Source: Antribacter gilvus (GTDB lineage Bacteria > Actinomycetota > Actinomycetes > Actinomycetales > Cellulomonadaceae). Taken from it: a stretch of 64,000 nucleotides of DNA. Below, piece after piece: positions 32,131 to 42,988 of the stretch. Where the stretch lies: the NCBI RefSeq assembly GCF_003946865.1, contig NZ_QXTH01000009.1, positions 62,001 through 126,000 of the forward strand, given 5' to 3'. Below the pieces are notes generated by a model that had not been told where the DNA came from, did no database searches, and worked only from the letters and a program-made list of their open reading frames with translations. A program made the position numbers and the translations under genes. Positions within the stretch are counted from its first letter, which is position 1; each line of letters starts with the position of its first letter.

Positions 32131-32478
32131 ATGACGAGCACCGAGGGTAGCGACTGCCTCTTCTGCAAGATCGTGGCGGGCGAGGTCCCGGCCGACATCG
32201 TGGGTGAGTCGCCTTCTGCGATTGCTTTTCGCGACATCGCCCCCAAGGCCCCGGTCCACGTGCTCGTGGTTCCCCGCGAGCATCACGGGGACGTGTCGGC
32301 GCTGGCGGCGTCCGCCCCGAACCTCCTGGCCGACCTCGTCGAGATGGCCGACGAAGTGGCCACCGACCTCTCGGACGGTCAGTACCGCATGATCTTCAAC
32401 GTGGGGCCCAAGGCCGGCCAGACGGTCTTCCACGTGCACGCGCACGTGCTCTCCGGCACGCAGCTCGGCGGATTCTGA
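32131..32478 (+). CDS. HIT family nucleotide-binding protein (HinT-like)
   Basis: This 115-aa HIT protein has the Zn-type Cys pair (Cys9, Cys12 in CLFCKI) and the HVHAH triad at 101-105. HinT-type enzymes cleave nucleoside phosphoramidates and AMP-lysine adducts. It leads into phoH-ybeY-CBS-era, a common order in Micrococcales. The ATG fits a leaderless start; no better start lies downstream. Confidence 0.93.
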   Translation: MTSTEGSDCLFCKIVAGEVPADIVGESPSAIAFRDIAPKAPVHVLVVPREHHGDVSALAASAPNLLADLVEMADEVATDLSDGQYRMIFNVGPKAGQTVFHVHAHVLSGTQLGGF

Positions 32479-32573
32479 TCCCTGGGGGAATCCGGGTGAG
32501 CCGGGCCCGACCCGTCGATAGGATGGGGGCAACAGTCCCGCCTCCGAAGGAGGGCCTCGGCGCGAGCCGGCTC

Positions 32574-33641
32574 ATGACGACCACACCCACCACACAGTCC
32601 CCGCAGCGCCCCGGCCCGGGCGGATCGATCGAGCACCGGATCGTCGTCCCCCCGCACGTACCGATGGTCTCGCTCCTCGGGAGCAGGGACTCCGTCCTCC
32701 GGGCGATCGAAGAGGGCTTCGGTCAGGTGGACGTCCACGTGCGCGGCAACGAGATCGCCGTGTCCGGCCCGTCGGGCGACGTCGCCCTCGTGTCGCGGCT
32801 GCTCGACGAGCTGGTCCAGGTCGTGGAGGCCGGCACGCAGCTCACGCCCGAGGTGGTGACGCGCTCGATCTCGATGCTGACGGCGCCCGAGGCGAAGCGC
32901 CCGGCCGACGTGCTGACGTTCAACATCCTGTCCAGCCGCGGCCGCACCATCCGGCCCAAGACGGTGGGGCAGAAGACGTACGTCGACGCGATCGACACGC
33001 ACACCGTGACGTTCGGCATCGGCCCCGCCGGTACCGGCAAGACGTACCTCGCCATGGCCAAGGCCGTCCAGGCGCTGCAGGCCAAGCAGGTCGACCGCAT
33101 CGTGCTCACGCGCCCCGCCGTCGAGGCGGGCGAGAAGCTCGGGTTCCTGCCCGGCACGCTGAGCGAGAAGATCGACCCGTACCTGCGCCCGCTGTACGAC
33201 GCGCTGCACGACATGATCGACCCCGAGCAGGTCCCCCGGCTCGTGGAGGCGGGCACCATCGAGGTGGCCCCGCTGGCCTACATGCGCGGGCGCACGCTCA
33301 ACAACGCGTTCATCATCCTCGACGAGGCGCAGAACACCTCCTCCGAGCAGATGAAGATGTTCCTCACCCGGCTCGGCTTCGGCTCCAAGATGGTGATCAC
33401 CGGCGACGCGACGCAGGTCGACCTGCCGGGCGCTGTCCCGTCGGGGCTGAAGGTGGTCGAGGACATCCTCGTCGGCGTCGACGACGTGGAGTTCTGCCGG
33501 CTCACGTCCTCGGACGTGGTGCGGCACCGGCTCGTGAGCGACATCATCGACGCCTACGCACGCTGGGACGTCGTCGCCGGCGGCCAGCGGCCGGGCCGCC
33601 AGCCGCAGGACCGCCGCGGCGCCCAGCGCGGCCGGCGATAA
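32574..33641 (+). CDS. phoH: PhoH family P-loop ATPase
   Basis: This 355-aa protein has a KH-like N-terminal part and the PhoH ATPase core with Walker A GPAGTGKT (150-157), [17 protein letters not shown] and [10 protein letters not shown]. PhoH proteins are linked to RNA metabolism, and the neighbour YbeY processes rRNA. The ATG at 32574 is the best fit to the conserved start, yet the strong GAAGGAGGG lies 19 nt upstream, an unusual distance; the only earlier ATG (32523) lies inside a TAGGAT -10-like box. The ragged Arg/Gln-rich C-terminus is normal. Confidence 0.93.
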   Translation: MTTTPTTQSPQRPGPGGSIEHRIVVPPHVPMVSLLGSRDSVLRAIEEGFGQVDVHVRGNEIAVSGPSGDVALVSRLLDELVQVVEAGTQLTPEVVTRSISMLTAPEAKRPADVLTFNILSSRGRTIRPKTVGQKTYVDAIDTHTVTFGIGPAGTGKTYLAMAKAVQALQAKQVDRIVLTRPAVEAGEKLGFLPGTLSEKIDPYLRPLYDALHDMIDPEQVPRLVEAGTIEVAPLAYMRGRTLNNAFIILDEAQNTSSEQMKMFLTRLGFGSKMVITGDATQVDLPGAVPSGLKVVEDILVGVDDVEFCRLTSSDVVRHRLVSDIIDAYARWDVVAGGQRPGRQPQDRRGAQRGRR

Positions 33642-33651
33642 GGAACAGGGA

Positions 33652-34104
33652 ATGAGCATCGAGGTCAACAACGAGTCCGGGTACGAGGTCGACGAGGCCG
33701 AGTTCGCCGAGCTGTCCCGCTACGTGCTGGACGCCATGCGTGTGCACCCGCAGTCGGAGCTGTCCCTCCTCTTCGTGGACACCACCGTCATGTCCGAGCT
33801 GCACGTGCAGTGGATGGACGAGCCGGGACCCACCGACGTCCTCTCGTTCCCCATGGACGAGCTGCGCCCCGGCCGGGACGGCGAGCTGTCGCCGCCCGGG
33901 ACCCTGGGCGACATCGTGCTGTGCCCGGAGGTCGCCGAGGAGCAGGCCAAGGTGGCCGGTCACTCCACCGTCGAGGAGATGCTGCTCCTCACCACGCACG
34001 GCATCCTGCATCTCCTCGGCTACGACCACGCCGAGCCCGAGGAGGAGAAGGAGATGTTCGCGCTCCAGCGCAAGCTGCTCCTGACCTTCCTCGCCACCCG
34101 ATGA
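33652..34104 (+). CDS. ybeY: rRNA maturation RNase YbeY
   Basis: This 150-aa metalloprotein has the three-His zinc site in [11 protein letters not shown] (His116, His120, His126) and [10 protein letters not shown]. YbeY acts in 16S rRNA 3'-end maturation and 70S quality control. It begins 10 nt after phoH with AGGAACAGGG upstream. The stop of ybeY lies in a short direct repeat, GATGAGCGGC, which also contains the next gene's start. Confidence 0.96.
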   Translation: MSIEVNNESGYEVDEAEFAELSRYVLDAMRVHPQSELSLLFVDTTVMSELHVQWMDEPGPTDVLSFPMDELRPGRDGELSPPGTLGDIVLCPEVAEEQAKVAGHSTVEEMLLLTTHGILHLLGYDHAEPEEEKEMFALQRKLLLTFLATR

Positions 34105-34114
34105 GCGGCACCCG

Positions 34115-35467
34115 ATGAGCGGCGTAGACCTGGCGCTCGCCGCGACGGCCGTCGTAGGCCTGGCCCTGGCCGGGATGCTGTCGGCCGGCGAGGCGGCGGT
34201 CCTGCGCGTCACGCGCGCCTCGCTGACGGACGCGCTCGCGGAGGCCGAGGCCGCGCAGGACACCCTGCGGGTGGCGCGGGTGCGGCAGGCGCAGGCGCTC
34301 GTCGTGGAGCCGACGGCGACGGTGGCCTCCTTCGCGCTCGTGCGCGTCACCGCCGAGGTGGTCGGCATCGCCGGAGCGACCCTGCTCGTCGCCCGCAGCC
34401 TGACCCAGGCCTGGTCGGTGATGCTCGCCGCGCTGGTGGTGGGCGTCGTGATCGGCGTGGTGTTCGTGCGGGTGTCGCCGCGCGCGCTCGGCTTCCGGCA
34501 GCCTGTCGCGGTCCTGCTGGCGCTGGCGCCGCCCCTGACGGGTGTGTCGCGCGCTGTGGCGTGGCTGACGCGGATCTCCGTGCCCCGCGCGGAGCCCGCC
34601 GGCCCGCTCACCGAGGCCGAGCTACGTGACATCGCGGACCGGGTCGGCGAGAACGAGGCCTTCGAGGAGGAGGACCGTGAGCTCATCCGGTCCGTCATCG
34701 AGCTGGGCGGCACCATCGCCCGCGAGGTCATGGTGCCGCGCACCGACATGGTGACGGTCACCGCGAGCACGCCCCTGCGCAAGGTGCTGCGCCTCTTCCT
34801 CCGGTCGGGCTTCTCGCGCGTCCCGGTGGTGGGTGTCTCGGTGGACGACGTCGTCGGGGTCGCCTACCTGAAGGACGTCGTGGCCGCGCTGCACTCGCCC
34901 CAGGGCGAGACGCTGCCCGACGCCGGCGCGCGGCCCGCGTCGGACATCGCCCGGCAGGCGGCGTTCGTCCCCGAGTCCAAGCCCGTCGACGACCTCCTGC
35001 GGCAGATGCAGGAGGGTTCGTCCCACATGGCCCTGGTGGTGGACGAGTACGGCGGCATCGCCGGGCTCGTCACCATCGAGGACGTGCTCGAGGAGCTCGT
35101 GGGCGAGCTCACCGACGAGCACGACCGCGCCCCCGACCACGAGGTGGAAGACCTGGGGGACGGGCTCTTCCGAGTCCCCGCCCGCCTGCCCGTGGACGAG
35201 CTGGGCGACCTCTTCGACCTGCGCCTGGACGACGACGACGTCGACACCGCCGGCGGACTGCTCGCCAAGGCCCTGGGAAAGGTCCCCCTCCTGGGGGCCG
35301 ACGCGGAGGTCGGCGGGCTCCACCTGCAGGCCGACCGCGTCGAGGGGCGGCGCAAGCAGGTCGCGACCATCCTGGTGCACAGGGTGCACGCCGACGACGA
35401 CCTCGAGGCGGAGCCGGCCGACCGCCGACCTGCCGGCACCACGACCGACAAGGAAACCCACGCGTGA
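34115..35467 (+). CDS. CNNM-type membrane protein with CBS pair (CorC/HlyC family)
   Basis: This 450-aa protein has an N-terminal CNNM (DUF21) membrane domain with GMLSAGEAAVLRV and three or four helices. Two CBS domains follow (REVMVPRTDMVTV and DEYGGIAGLVTIEDVLEELVGE), then a C-terminal CorC_HlyC domain. Relatives act in magnesium export or ion homeostasis. The last four bases GTGA overlap the era start, so the genes are coupled. A Thr/Asp/Arg-rich tail of about 25 residues follows the last domain. Confidence 0.93.
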   Translation: MSGVDLALAATAVVGLALAGMLSAGEAAVLRVTRASLTDALAEAEAAQDTLRVARVRQAQALVVEPTATVASFALVRVTAEVVGIAGATLLVARSLTQAWSVMLAALVVGVVIGVVFVRVSPRALGFRQPVAVLLALAPPLTGVSRAVAWLTRISVPRAEPAGPLTEAELRDIADRVGENEAFEEEDRELIRSVIELGGTIAREVMVPRTDMVTVTASTPLRKVLRLFLRSGFSRVPVVGVSVDDVVGVAYLKDVVAALHSPQGETLPDAGARPASDIARQAAFVPESKPVDDLLRQMQEGSSHMALVVDEYGGIAGLVTIEDVLEELVGELTDEHDRAPDHEVEDLGDGLFRVPARLPVDELGDLFDLRLDDDDVDTAGGLLAKALGKVPLLGADAEVGGLHLQADRVEGRRKQVATILVHRVHADDDLEAEPADRRPAGTTTDKETHA

Positions 35468-36411
35468 CCGACGACAAGCACAGATCCGGGTTCGCCTGCC
35501 TCATCGGCAGGCCGAACGCCGGCAAGTCCACCCTGACGAACGCGCTCGTGGGGCAGAAGGTGGCCATCACGTCCGGTCGTCCTCAGACCACGCGCCACAC
35601 CATCCGCGGCATCGTGCACCGGCCGGACGCGCAGCTCGTCCTGGTCGACACGCCCGGGCTGCACCGCCCCCGGACGCTCCTCGGTGAGCGGCTCAACGAC
35701 CTCGTGCGCGACACGCTCTCCGAGGTCGACGTCATCGCCTTCTGCCTTCCGGCGGACCAGAAGGTCGGCCCCGGTGACCGGTTCATCGCCGGCCAGCTGG
35801 CCGACCTGATGACGGGCCGGCGGGCCAAGCCGGTCGTGGCCGTGGTGACCAAGTCCGACCTGGTCGACCGCGGCGCCCTCCTCGAGCACCTGATCTCGGT
35901 GGAGCGGCTCGCCAAGTCCGTGGACCGCGAGTGGGCCGACATCGTGCCCGTCTCGGCGGTCGGCGGCTACCAGGTCACCGAGCTCGAGTCCGTGCTGGTG
36001 TCGCACCTGCCGGAAGGGCCCGAGCTGTATCCGGGCGGTGAGCTCACCGACGAGCCGGAGGCCGTCATGGTCGCGGAGCTCGTGCGCGAGGCGGCGCTCG
36101 AAGGCGTCCGCGACGAGCTGCCGCACTCGCTGGCCGTCGTGGTCGAGGAGATCGTCGAGCGGGAGGGGAGCGGCGACATCGAGAAGGGCCGCCCGCCGCT
36201 GCTCGACGTGCGCGTCAACCTGTTCGTGGAGCGGGAGAGCCAGAAGGCGATCGTCATCGGCCGCGGCGGCTCGCGCCTGCGGGCGGTCGGCACGGAGGCC
36301 CGGCTCGGGATCGAGAAGCTGCTCGGCGCCCGCGTGTACCTGGACCTGCACGTCAAGGTCGCCAAGGACTGGCAGCGGGACCCGAAGCAGCTTCGGCGGT
36401 TGGGCTTCTAG
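35464..36411 (+). CDS. era: GTPase Era
   Basis: This 315-aa protein has G1 GRPNAGKST (15-23), DTPGL, TKSD and a C-terminal KH domain (QKAIVIGRGGSRLRAVGTEA). Era binds 16S rRNA and guides late 30S assembly. GTG start overlaps the upstream stop. The final residues DPKQLRRLGF are repeated in diverged form just after the stop (36429-36464). Confidence 0.97.
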   Translation: MTDDKHRSGFACLIGRPNAGKSTLTNALVGQKVAITSGRPQTTRHTIRGIVHRPDAQLVLVDTPGLHRPRTLLGERLNDLVRDTLSEVDVIAFCLPADQKVGPGDRFIAGQLADLMTGRRAKPVVAVVTKSDLVDRGALLEHLISVERLAKSVDREWADIVPVSAVGGYQVTELESVLVSHLPEGPELYPGGELTDEPEAVMVAELVREAALEGVRDELPHSLAVVVEEIVEREGSGDIEKGRPPLLDVRVNLFVERESQKAIVIGRGGSRLRAVGTEARLGIEKLLGARVYLDLHVKVAKDWQRDPKQLRRLGF

Positions 36412-36464
36412 GACTGGGAGCGTGACACGATCCGCGGAGGCAGCTGCGCAGGCTGGGCTTCTAG
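36379..36464 (+). repeat. Diverged tandem duplication of the era 3' end
   Basis: The last codons of era (36379-36411, DPKQLRRLGF-stop) recur 50 bp later as DPRRQLRRLGF-stop (36429-36464), including TGGGCTTCTAGG and flanking GG-CTGG. The second copy has no start and no upstream frame, so it is a remnant of a duplication or of recombination at this site. Confidence 0.75.
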
Positions 36465-36497
36465 GCCTGGTTCGGTCGGGATGTGGGTGACGCGGCG

Positions 36498-36503
36498 TAG
36501 CAT
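36498..36503 (+). promoter_or_regulatory. -10-like TAGCAT for the 36510 gene
   Basis: TAGCAT is followed by 6 nt and GTG, fitting a leaderless transcript. Confidence 0.5.
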
Positions 36504-36509
36504 CCGAAG

Positions 36510-38090
36510 GTGATCTTCCGGACGGCCGCGACCAGCGCGGCGATCGCTATCGGCCTCGCGGTCGTGGGCGCCGTCGCGGGGCCTCAGTGGGACCCCGAAC
36601 CGGTGGGCGAGCACCTGAGGCCGACCACCTCCGACACGCAGATCGGCGACGCCCCCCAGGGTGTCGCCCCGGTCGGCACGTACGAGGTGCGGGAGGAACC
36701 GGTCACCGTCCACCTCGACGGCGTCGAGGTGGACGGTCTGCTCCGGATGCCCGAGGGTGCGCCGGAGGACGTGCCGGGCCTCGTGTTCGTGCACGGCGCC
36801 GGGACGGGCAAGGCGTCGCACGCGTTCACGGAGGCCGCCACCTCCCTGGCCAGCGCCGGGATCGCCACGCTCGTGCCGGACAAGCGGCTGGACACCTACT
36901 CGACCCGTCACCGTGACTACATCGCCATGGCCGCCGACTACCTCCGTTCCGTGGATCTGCTGCGTGACACCCCGGGCGTCGACCCCGCCCGCGTGGGCGT
37001 GTACTCCGAGTCCGAGGGCACGTGGGTCTCGCCGGTCATGGCGGTGGAGGATCGCCGGATCGCGTTCCAGGTCCTGGTCTCCGCGCCCGTGGTGCCACCG
37101 CGCCAGCAGGCGGCGTACGCGGTGGGCAACTACCTCCAGAACACCGACGTACCAGAGAGCGTCTTCCGGGCCATCCCGCGCGCCGTGGGGATGAAGCTCC
37201 CGGGCGGCGGGTTCGAGTACGCGGACTTCGACGTGCGGCCCTGGCTCGAGCGCCAGGAGTCCCCGATCCTGGTCGTCTACGGCACCAACGACGCGTCCAT
37301 GCCGCTCGAGCAGGGCGCACGGCAGGTCATCGCCGACACGGCGACGGGACCCGACCCGGGGGTGACCGTGCGCTTCTACGAGGGCGCCAACCACGGGATG
37401 CGTGTCGACGGCGGCCTGCACGAGAACTTCGCCCGCGACGTGTCCACGTGGATCTTCGGCCTGCCCGGCACGGCGCACGCGCAGCCACGCGTGGCGGGCG
37501 CTGCCCCGAACCAGGTGTACCTCGCGGCGTCCGTGCCGCAGCCGCAGTGGTACGGCAACGGCGACATCGTGCTGGGCGCGGTGATCGGTGCCGCCGGGCT
37601 CTTCGTCCTCGGGGGCGTGGTGCTCGGCTCGATGGCGGTCGCCCGGCGCGTGGGCTCCCGCCGTCGACCCGCTCCCACGGCGCGGCTGATCCCCGGCCTG
37701 GCGGGTCCGACCGCTACGCTCGCAACAGGGGCCGCGCTCACCACCGCCGGTCTCGTGCTCTACCTGGTTGCTGTCGCCCGGCTTGCGCTGGACTACGAGA
37801 AGGACGCGCTGGTGGTGCAAGGGGGCTGGGTGGGCGTACGCCTCCTCGGCCTGGTGACTGTGGTCGCCGCGGCTGTGCTGCTCGAACGGGTGCGTGACGC
37901 GGACGGCCGGGTCGCAGGCCGGCCGGTCGTCGCGGCGCCAGGCGTCACCGAGCCGGGGCCGGACACCCGGCCCGCTGCCCGCGGCGTGGGTGTCGTGGCC
38001 GTCTCGGCGGCCTTCTGGGCCATCGTCGGCGGCTCTGTGGCGCTGCTGGTCACCCTCGCCTATTGGGGGGTCTACCAGCTGGGTATCTGA
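36510..38090 (+). CDS. Alpha/beta hydrolase with C-terminal membrane domain
   Basis: This 526-aa protein has an N-terminal signal or anchor (about 5-23), an extracellular alpha/beta hydrolase of the dienelactone-hydrolase type with oxyanion HGAG (95-98), and a nucleophile-elbow-like SESEG (Ser168). A late ANHGMR follows, then four membrane helices (about 355-385, 400-425, 440-460, 495-520). The elbow has Ser in place of the first Gly of GxSxG. Substrate unknown; the topology suggests a surface esterase held by its own membrane tail. A hairpin terminator follows. Confidence 0.8.
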   Translation: MIFRTAATSAAIAIGLAVVGAVAGPQWDPEPVGEHLRPTTSDTQIGDAPQGVAPVGTYEVREEPVTVHLDGVEVDGLLRMPEGAPEDVPGLVFVHGAGTGKASHAFTEAATSLASAGIATLVPDKRLDTYSTRHRDYIAMAADYLRSVDLLRDTPGVDPARVGVYSESEGTWVSPVMAVEDRRIAFQVLVSAPVVPPRQQAAYAVGNYLQNTDVPESVFRAIPRAVGMKLPGGGFEYADFDVRPWLERQESPILVVYGTNDASMPLEQGARQVIADTATGPDPGVTVRFYEGANHGMRVDGGLHENFARDVSTWIFGLPGTAHAQPRVAGAAPNQVYLAASVPQPQWYGNGDIVLGAVIGAAGLFVLGGVVLGSMAVARRVGSRRRPAPTARLIPGLAGPTATLATGAALTTAGLVLYLVAVARLALDYEKDALVVQGGWVGVRLLGLVTVVAAAVLLERVRDADGRVAGRPVVAAPGVTEPGPDTRPAARGVGVVAVSAAFWAIVGGSVALLVTLAYWGVYQLGI

Positions 38091-38108
38091 AGGTTTCGTG
38101 TGTGTGAC

Positions 38109-38147
38109 CTTCCTCCTGGCGGTTCCGCCTGACAGACCAGGAGGAAG
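38109..38147 (+). terminator. Hairpin terminator after the membrane hydrolase
   Basis: Perfect 11-bp arms CTTCCTCCTGG (38109-38119) and CCAGGAGGAAG (38137-38147) with a 17-nt loop, 19 bp after the stop. Confidence 0.7.
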
Positions 38148-38222
38148 CCGGTAGAAACGACTGCGTACCTGCGGTGCCGCGCCCTTCCTGTCTACGACCG
38201 CGGTGCCAACGAGGAGAGACAG

Positions 38223-40433
38223 ATGACGGATCACCACGCGGCCCCGGGTTCGGGGCCGGCCACCAACCCGCCGACGGGTCGCCCCGGGCGAGACCAGGGC
38301 ACCGACCCGGCGCACGCCCAGACGGTGCGGCTCGACCCGCTCCCGGCCGGCGTCGTGCCCGCCGACCCCGAGGTGCAGTCGCCCGACGGCGCGCCCGCGG
38401 CGACAGGCGACACCCCGCAGCCGTCCACCGGGGCAGCCGCGGTTGTGAGCGGCCGGGCAGCCCTGTTCGCCAACGTCCCCGTGGCCGACTACGTCCGCGA
38501 CGTCGTCGCGACAATCGCCCTCCTGGTGGCGCTCGCGCTGCCATGGACCGTCGCGGACCGGGGCGCCGACCGCGTGGAGGTCGTGCTCGCCACGGCCGTC
38601 TCGCTGCTGTCCTTGGCGCTGCCCTACCTCGCGCGCGTCGGGGCGCTGCCGGCCACGTGGACCGTGCACTCCACCCGCAGGGCGCGCGCCTGGGCCGCTG
38701 TCCCGCTCGCCGTGGTCGCCGCTGTGCACCTCGTGCGTGACGTCGCGGGCGCGACGGGCGTGGGCACCGGGCTGGGCCTGGCGCTGGCGGGCGCGGCGAT
38801 CGCAGCGATGCCGCGCGCGGCCGAGCTGGGACCGGTCGACGTCGACGGCGCCGTGACGCGCCGGTGGCGCCACGGTCTGCTCGGCGGCGGCGTGCTCCTC
38901 GCCGTCGGCGCGGTCCTGACGCTGGTGATCTTCTACGTCGGGGACAGCCAGCCCGAGGTGCCGGCACTCCTCGCGCCGCTCGCGCTGATCCAGATCCTGG
39001 GCATCGGCTGGCTGCTCGTCTGGGGCACGGTCCGAGGCGAGGAGGCGTCGCGCCTCGTGCTCGTCGCTGTCGGCGTGGTGCTCGCGGTCCTCTACATCTT
39101 CTCGTCGGGGAACGCCGTGCCGGGCATGGAGTCCACACACTGGGTGCGCTTCGGCTTCGTGCTGCTCCCGGCGATCGCGGCCGTGGCGTCCTCCCCGGTC
39201 GTGGGCCGGGGGACCGTCACGCGGCCTGAGACCGGCCGCTCGGCCGACGTGTGGGTGGCGGCCGCTGTGCGTGCCTTCGACGTCATCGTCCTGCTCGCCG
39301 CGGTGCTGGTGGCCTCGGCAGTGGTGGTGCTCGTGGCGAACGGGTTCGACGTGGTGCCGGTGCTGCGCCTCGTCCTCGGCCTGATCATGGGGGTGCTCGC
39401 CGTGCTGGCGCGCCGCTCGCTCGCTCGCGACGCCTCGACGGGTCACGTGCCCGCGGTCGGCGCGGCCTGCGTGATCGGCGTGCTGGGCCTGGTCATCGTG
39501 ATCGCGACGACGGGCGCGGGGGACCAGGTCGACCTGGCCGACCTCCTGCTCGGCTTCGGCCTGCCGGCGGTGGCCGCCTACTCGCTCATGGTGCCGAAGG
39601 CGGTGCGCGAGCACTTCTCCACCGCGGGCATCGGTGGCGACGCCGGGGTCGACCGCACCCAGGCCTACGAGTGGCGTCCCCGGACCGACCGCTCGCCCGA
39701 GCCGGTCTCGCTCCCGTCCACGCCGGTGAACCCCGCGCCTGAGACCCGGCGTCCGCCCGAGCCGCGGCGCGTCACCTCCAGCACCCGGCCCGCCACGCCC
39801 GGCCGGGGCATCCCTGGCGGCGACCCGGCGATCATCGGCAACTCGGCACCCGGTTCGGGAGCCCAGCCGGTGGGGCGGCCGGCCGCCCCGCGGGGAGCGC
39901 AGCAGCCCGGCGTGCAGCAGCCCGGGTCCCAGCCGGGTCCGCGGCAGCCCGCCGCGCACCCTGCCGCGCAGCCCGGCGCACCTACCGGTGCTCAGCCGAC
40001 TGGCGCTCAGCCCGCCGGTGCTCAGCCCGCCGGCGCTCAGCCCGCCGTGCGGCCCGGCGCCGAGCACCAGCCCACGCAGGCGATGCCGGCGGTCTCGTCC
40101 GCGACCCCGGCTGTCTCGCCCACAGCTCCCGCGGTCCGTCCCGCGGTCCGGCCCACCCGGTCGTCGTCGGGCGCCGACGCGACCCAGGTGATCGGCGCCG
40201 CACGCGGTGACTCCACCCAGGTCATGTCGCCGGTGGCCGTGCCGCCCCGGTGGAGCGCCGAGCAGGCGATCGACCCCGCGACGCCGCTGGCCGACCTTGC
40301 GCGGATCGTGCAAGAGGCACCCCACCTCCGGCCGCAGGTCGCGGCGAACCCGTCCACCTACCCGGCCCTGCTGGACTGGCTGGGCGCGCTCGGCGACCCG
40401 GCCGTGGACGCGGCGCTCCGCACCCGCCGCTGA
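38223..40433 (+). CDS. Polytopic membrane protein with C-terminal variant leucine-rich repeat domain
   Basis: This 736-aa protein has a Pro/Ala-rich start (1-75) and about ten to twelve membrane helices (about 85-455). A long Pro/Gln/Ala linker (about 470-660) follows with AQPTGAQPAGAQPAG repeats, then a C-terminal domain (about 680-736), AIDPATPLADLARIVQEA and NPSTYPALLDWLGALGD. That tail matches the variant leucine-rich repeat domain common in actinobacteria. Function is unknown; the tail is usually taken as a protein-binding module. GAGGAGAGAC precedes the ATG, and a long palindrome follows the stop. Confidence 0.8.
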   Translation: MTDHHAAPGSGPATNPPTGRPGRDQGTDPAHAQTVRLDPLPAGVVPADPEVQSPDGAPAATGDTPQPSTGAAAVVSGRAALFANVPVADYVRDVVATIALLVALALPWTVADRGADRVEVVLATAVSLLSLALPYLARVGALPATWTVHSTRRARAWAAVPLAVVAAVHLVRDVAGATGVGTGLGLALAGAAIAAMPRAAELGPVDVDGAVTRRWRHGLLGGGVLLAVGAVLTLVIFYVGDSQPEVPALLAPLALIQILGIGWLLVWGTVRGEEASRLVLVAVGVVLAVLYIFSSGNAVPGMESTHWVRFGFVLLPAIAAVASSPVVGRGTVTRPETGRSADVWVAAAVRAFDVIVLLAAVLVASAVVVLVANGFDVVPVLRLVLGLIMGVLAVLARRSLARDASTGHVPAVGAACVIGVLGLVIVIATTGAGDQVDLADLLLGFGLPAVAAYSLMVPKAVREHFSTAGIGGDAGVDRTQAYEWRPRTDRSPEPVSLPSTPVNPAPETRRPPEPRRVTSSTRPATPGRGIPGGDPAIIGNSAPGSGAQPVGRPAAPRGAQQPGVQQPGSQPGPRQPAAHPAAQPGAPTGAQPTGAQPAGAQPAGAQPAVRPGAEHQPTQAMPAVSSATPAVSPTAPAVRPAVRPTRSSSGADATQVIGAARGDSTQVMSPVAVPPRWSAEQAIDPATPLADLARIVQEAPHLRPQVAANPSTYPALLDWLGALGDPAVDAALRTRR

Positions 40434-40453
40434 TGGAACCACCGCCCGCGTGT

Positions 40454-40516
40454 GATCGGTAGCTCGTTGCATGATCGGTAGCTCGAGCTACCGATCATTG
40501 CACCGAGCTACCGATC
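40454..40516. repeat. 63-bp palindrome, CTCGAG-core family
   Basis: A perfect 28-bp palindrome (40471-40498, ATGATCGGTAGCTC and its complement) is enclosed by 13-bp arms, GATCGGTAGCTCG (40454-40466) and CGAGCTACCGATC (40504-40516). GATCGGTAGCTCG also occurs as a direct repeat. It lies between the membrane protein stop and the leuA leader; all genes here run the same way. Confidence 0.85.
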
Positions 40517-40567
40517 GAACGAGGGCCGCACACGCGGCGGCCGCCCGAGTTGTGGACAGTGGCGTGA

Positions 40568-42538
<1,971 letters not shown>

Positions 42539-42564
42539 CGGGCCCTACCCCCGAACACCTCCGC

Positions 42565-42604
42565 CGGTTGTGGCCGGTCCCGACACCGGGACCGGCCACA
42601 ACCG
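42565..42604. terminator. Bidirectional terminator between leuA and the small lipoprotein gene
   Basis: Perfect 18-bp stem (42565-42582 with 42587-42604) and a 4-nt ACAC loop, between convergent genes. Confidence 0.85.
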
Positions 42605-42617
42605 CGTTCGGCGGGAG

Positions 42618-42887
42618 TCAGCCGGCGTCGAGCCGCTCCGTCGTGGACTCGCCGGGTTCCTTGCCCGCCGGCGGGTACTCGCAGTCGAGCTGGCTCACGT
42701 CCACGTCCCGGGCGTCGGTCCAGCTCGCGCCGTCGCGGGCGGTGTAGACGAACGTGCAGGCCCGGCCGTGGCTGTCGGTCACCGTGGTCACGTAGATCTC
42801 GTCGTCCGGCTCGGCGCACCCGGCGAGCGTCGCCGTGGTGAGCAGGGCGAGGGCAGCCGCCCGGGCTGCGGTCCGCCGTCTGGTCAT
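42618..42887 (-). CDS. Small lipoprotein, function unknown
   Basis: This 89-aa protein has a clear lipoprotein signal (Arg-rich start, lipobox LAGC, acylated Cys24) and then about 65 residues with two further cysteines (HGRACTF and LDCEYPP). These could form one disulfide in the mature protein. No family is recognised. It converges on leuA across a strong terminator. Confidence 0.7.
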   Translation of the reverse strand: MTRRRTAARAAALALLTTATLAGCAEPDDEIYVTTVTDSHGRACTFVYTARDGASWTDARDVDVSQLDCEYPPAGKEPGESTTERLDAG

Positions 42888-42976
42888 GAGTCCCCCTGGT
42901 GCACACCGGACATACCTGGCGTGGTCACGCTAGCGGCGGGGAGTGCTCCGCTCAAGGTCCGGCGGCCTGGTTCTGG

Positions 42977-42982
42977 CAGGAT
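42977..42982 (+). promoter_or_regulatory. -10-like CAGGAT for the 42989 gene
   Basis: CAGGAT is followed by 6 nt and GTG. The first base departs from TAnnnT. Confidence 0.4.
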
Positions 42983-42988
42983 GCGGGC

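Noticed and set aside
36408-40472. A minus-strand open frame of about 1350 codons
   Set aside because: It lies antisense to two clear genes (membrane hydrolase and VLRR protein) and has no domain or membrane pattern. In high-GC DNA the antisense frame of real genes often stays open.
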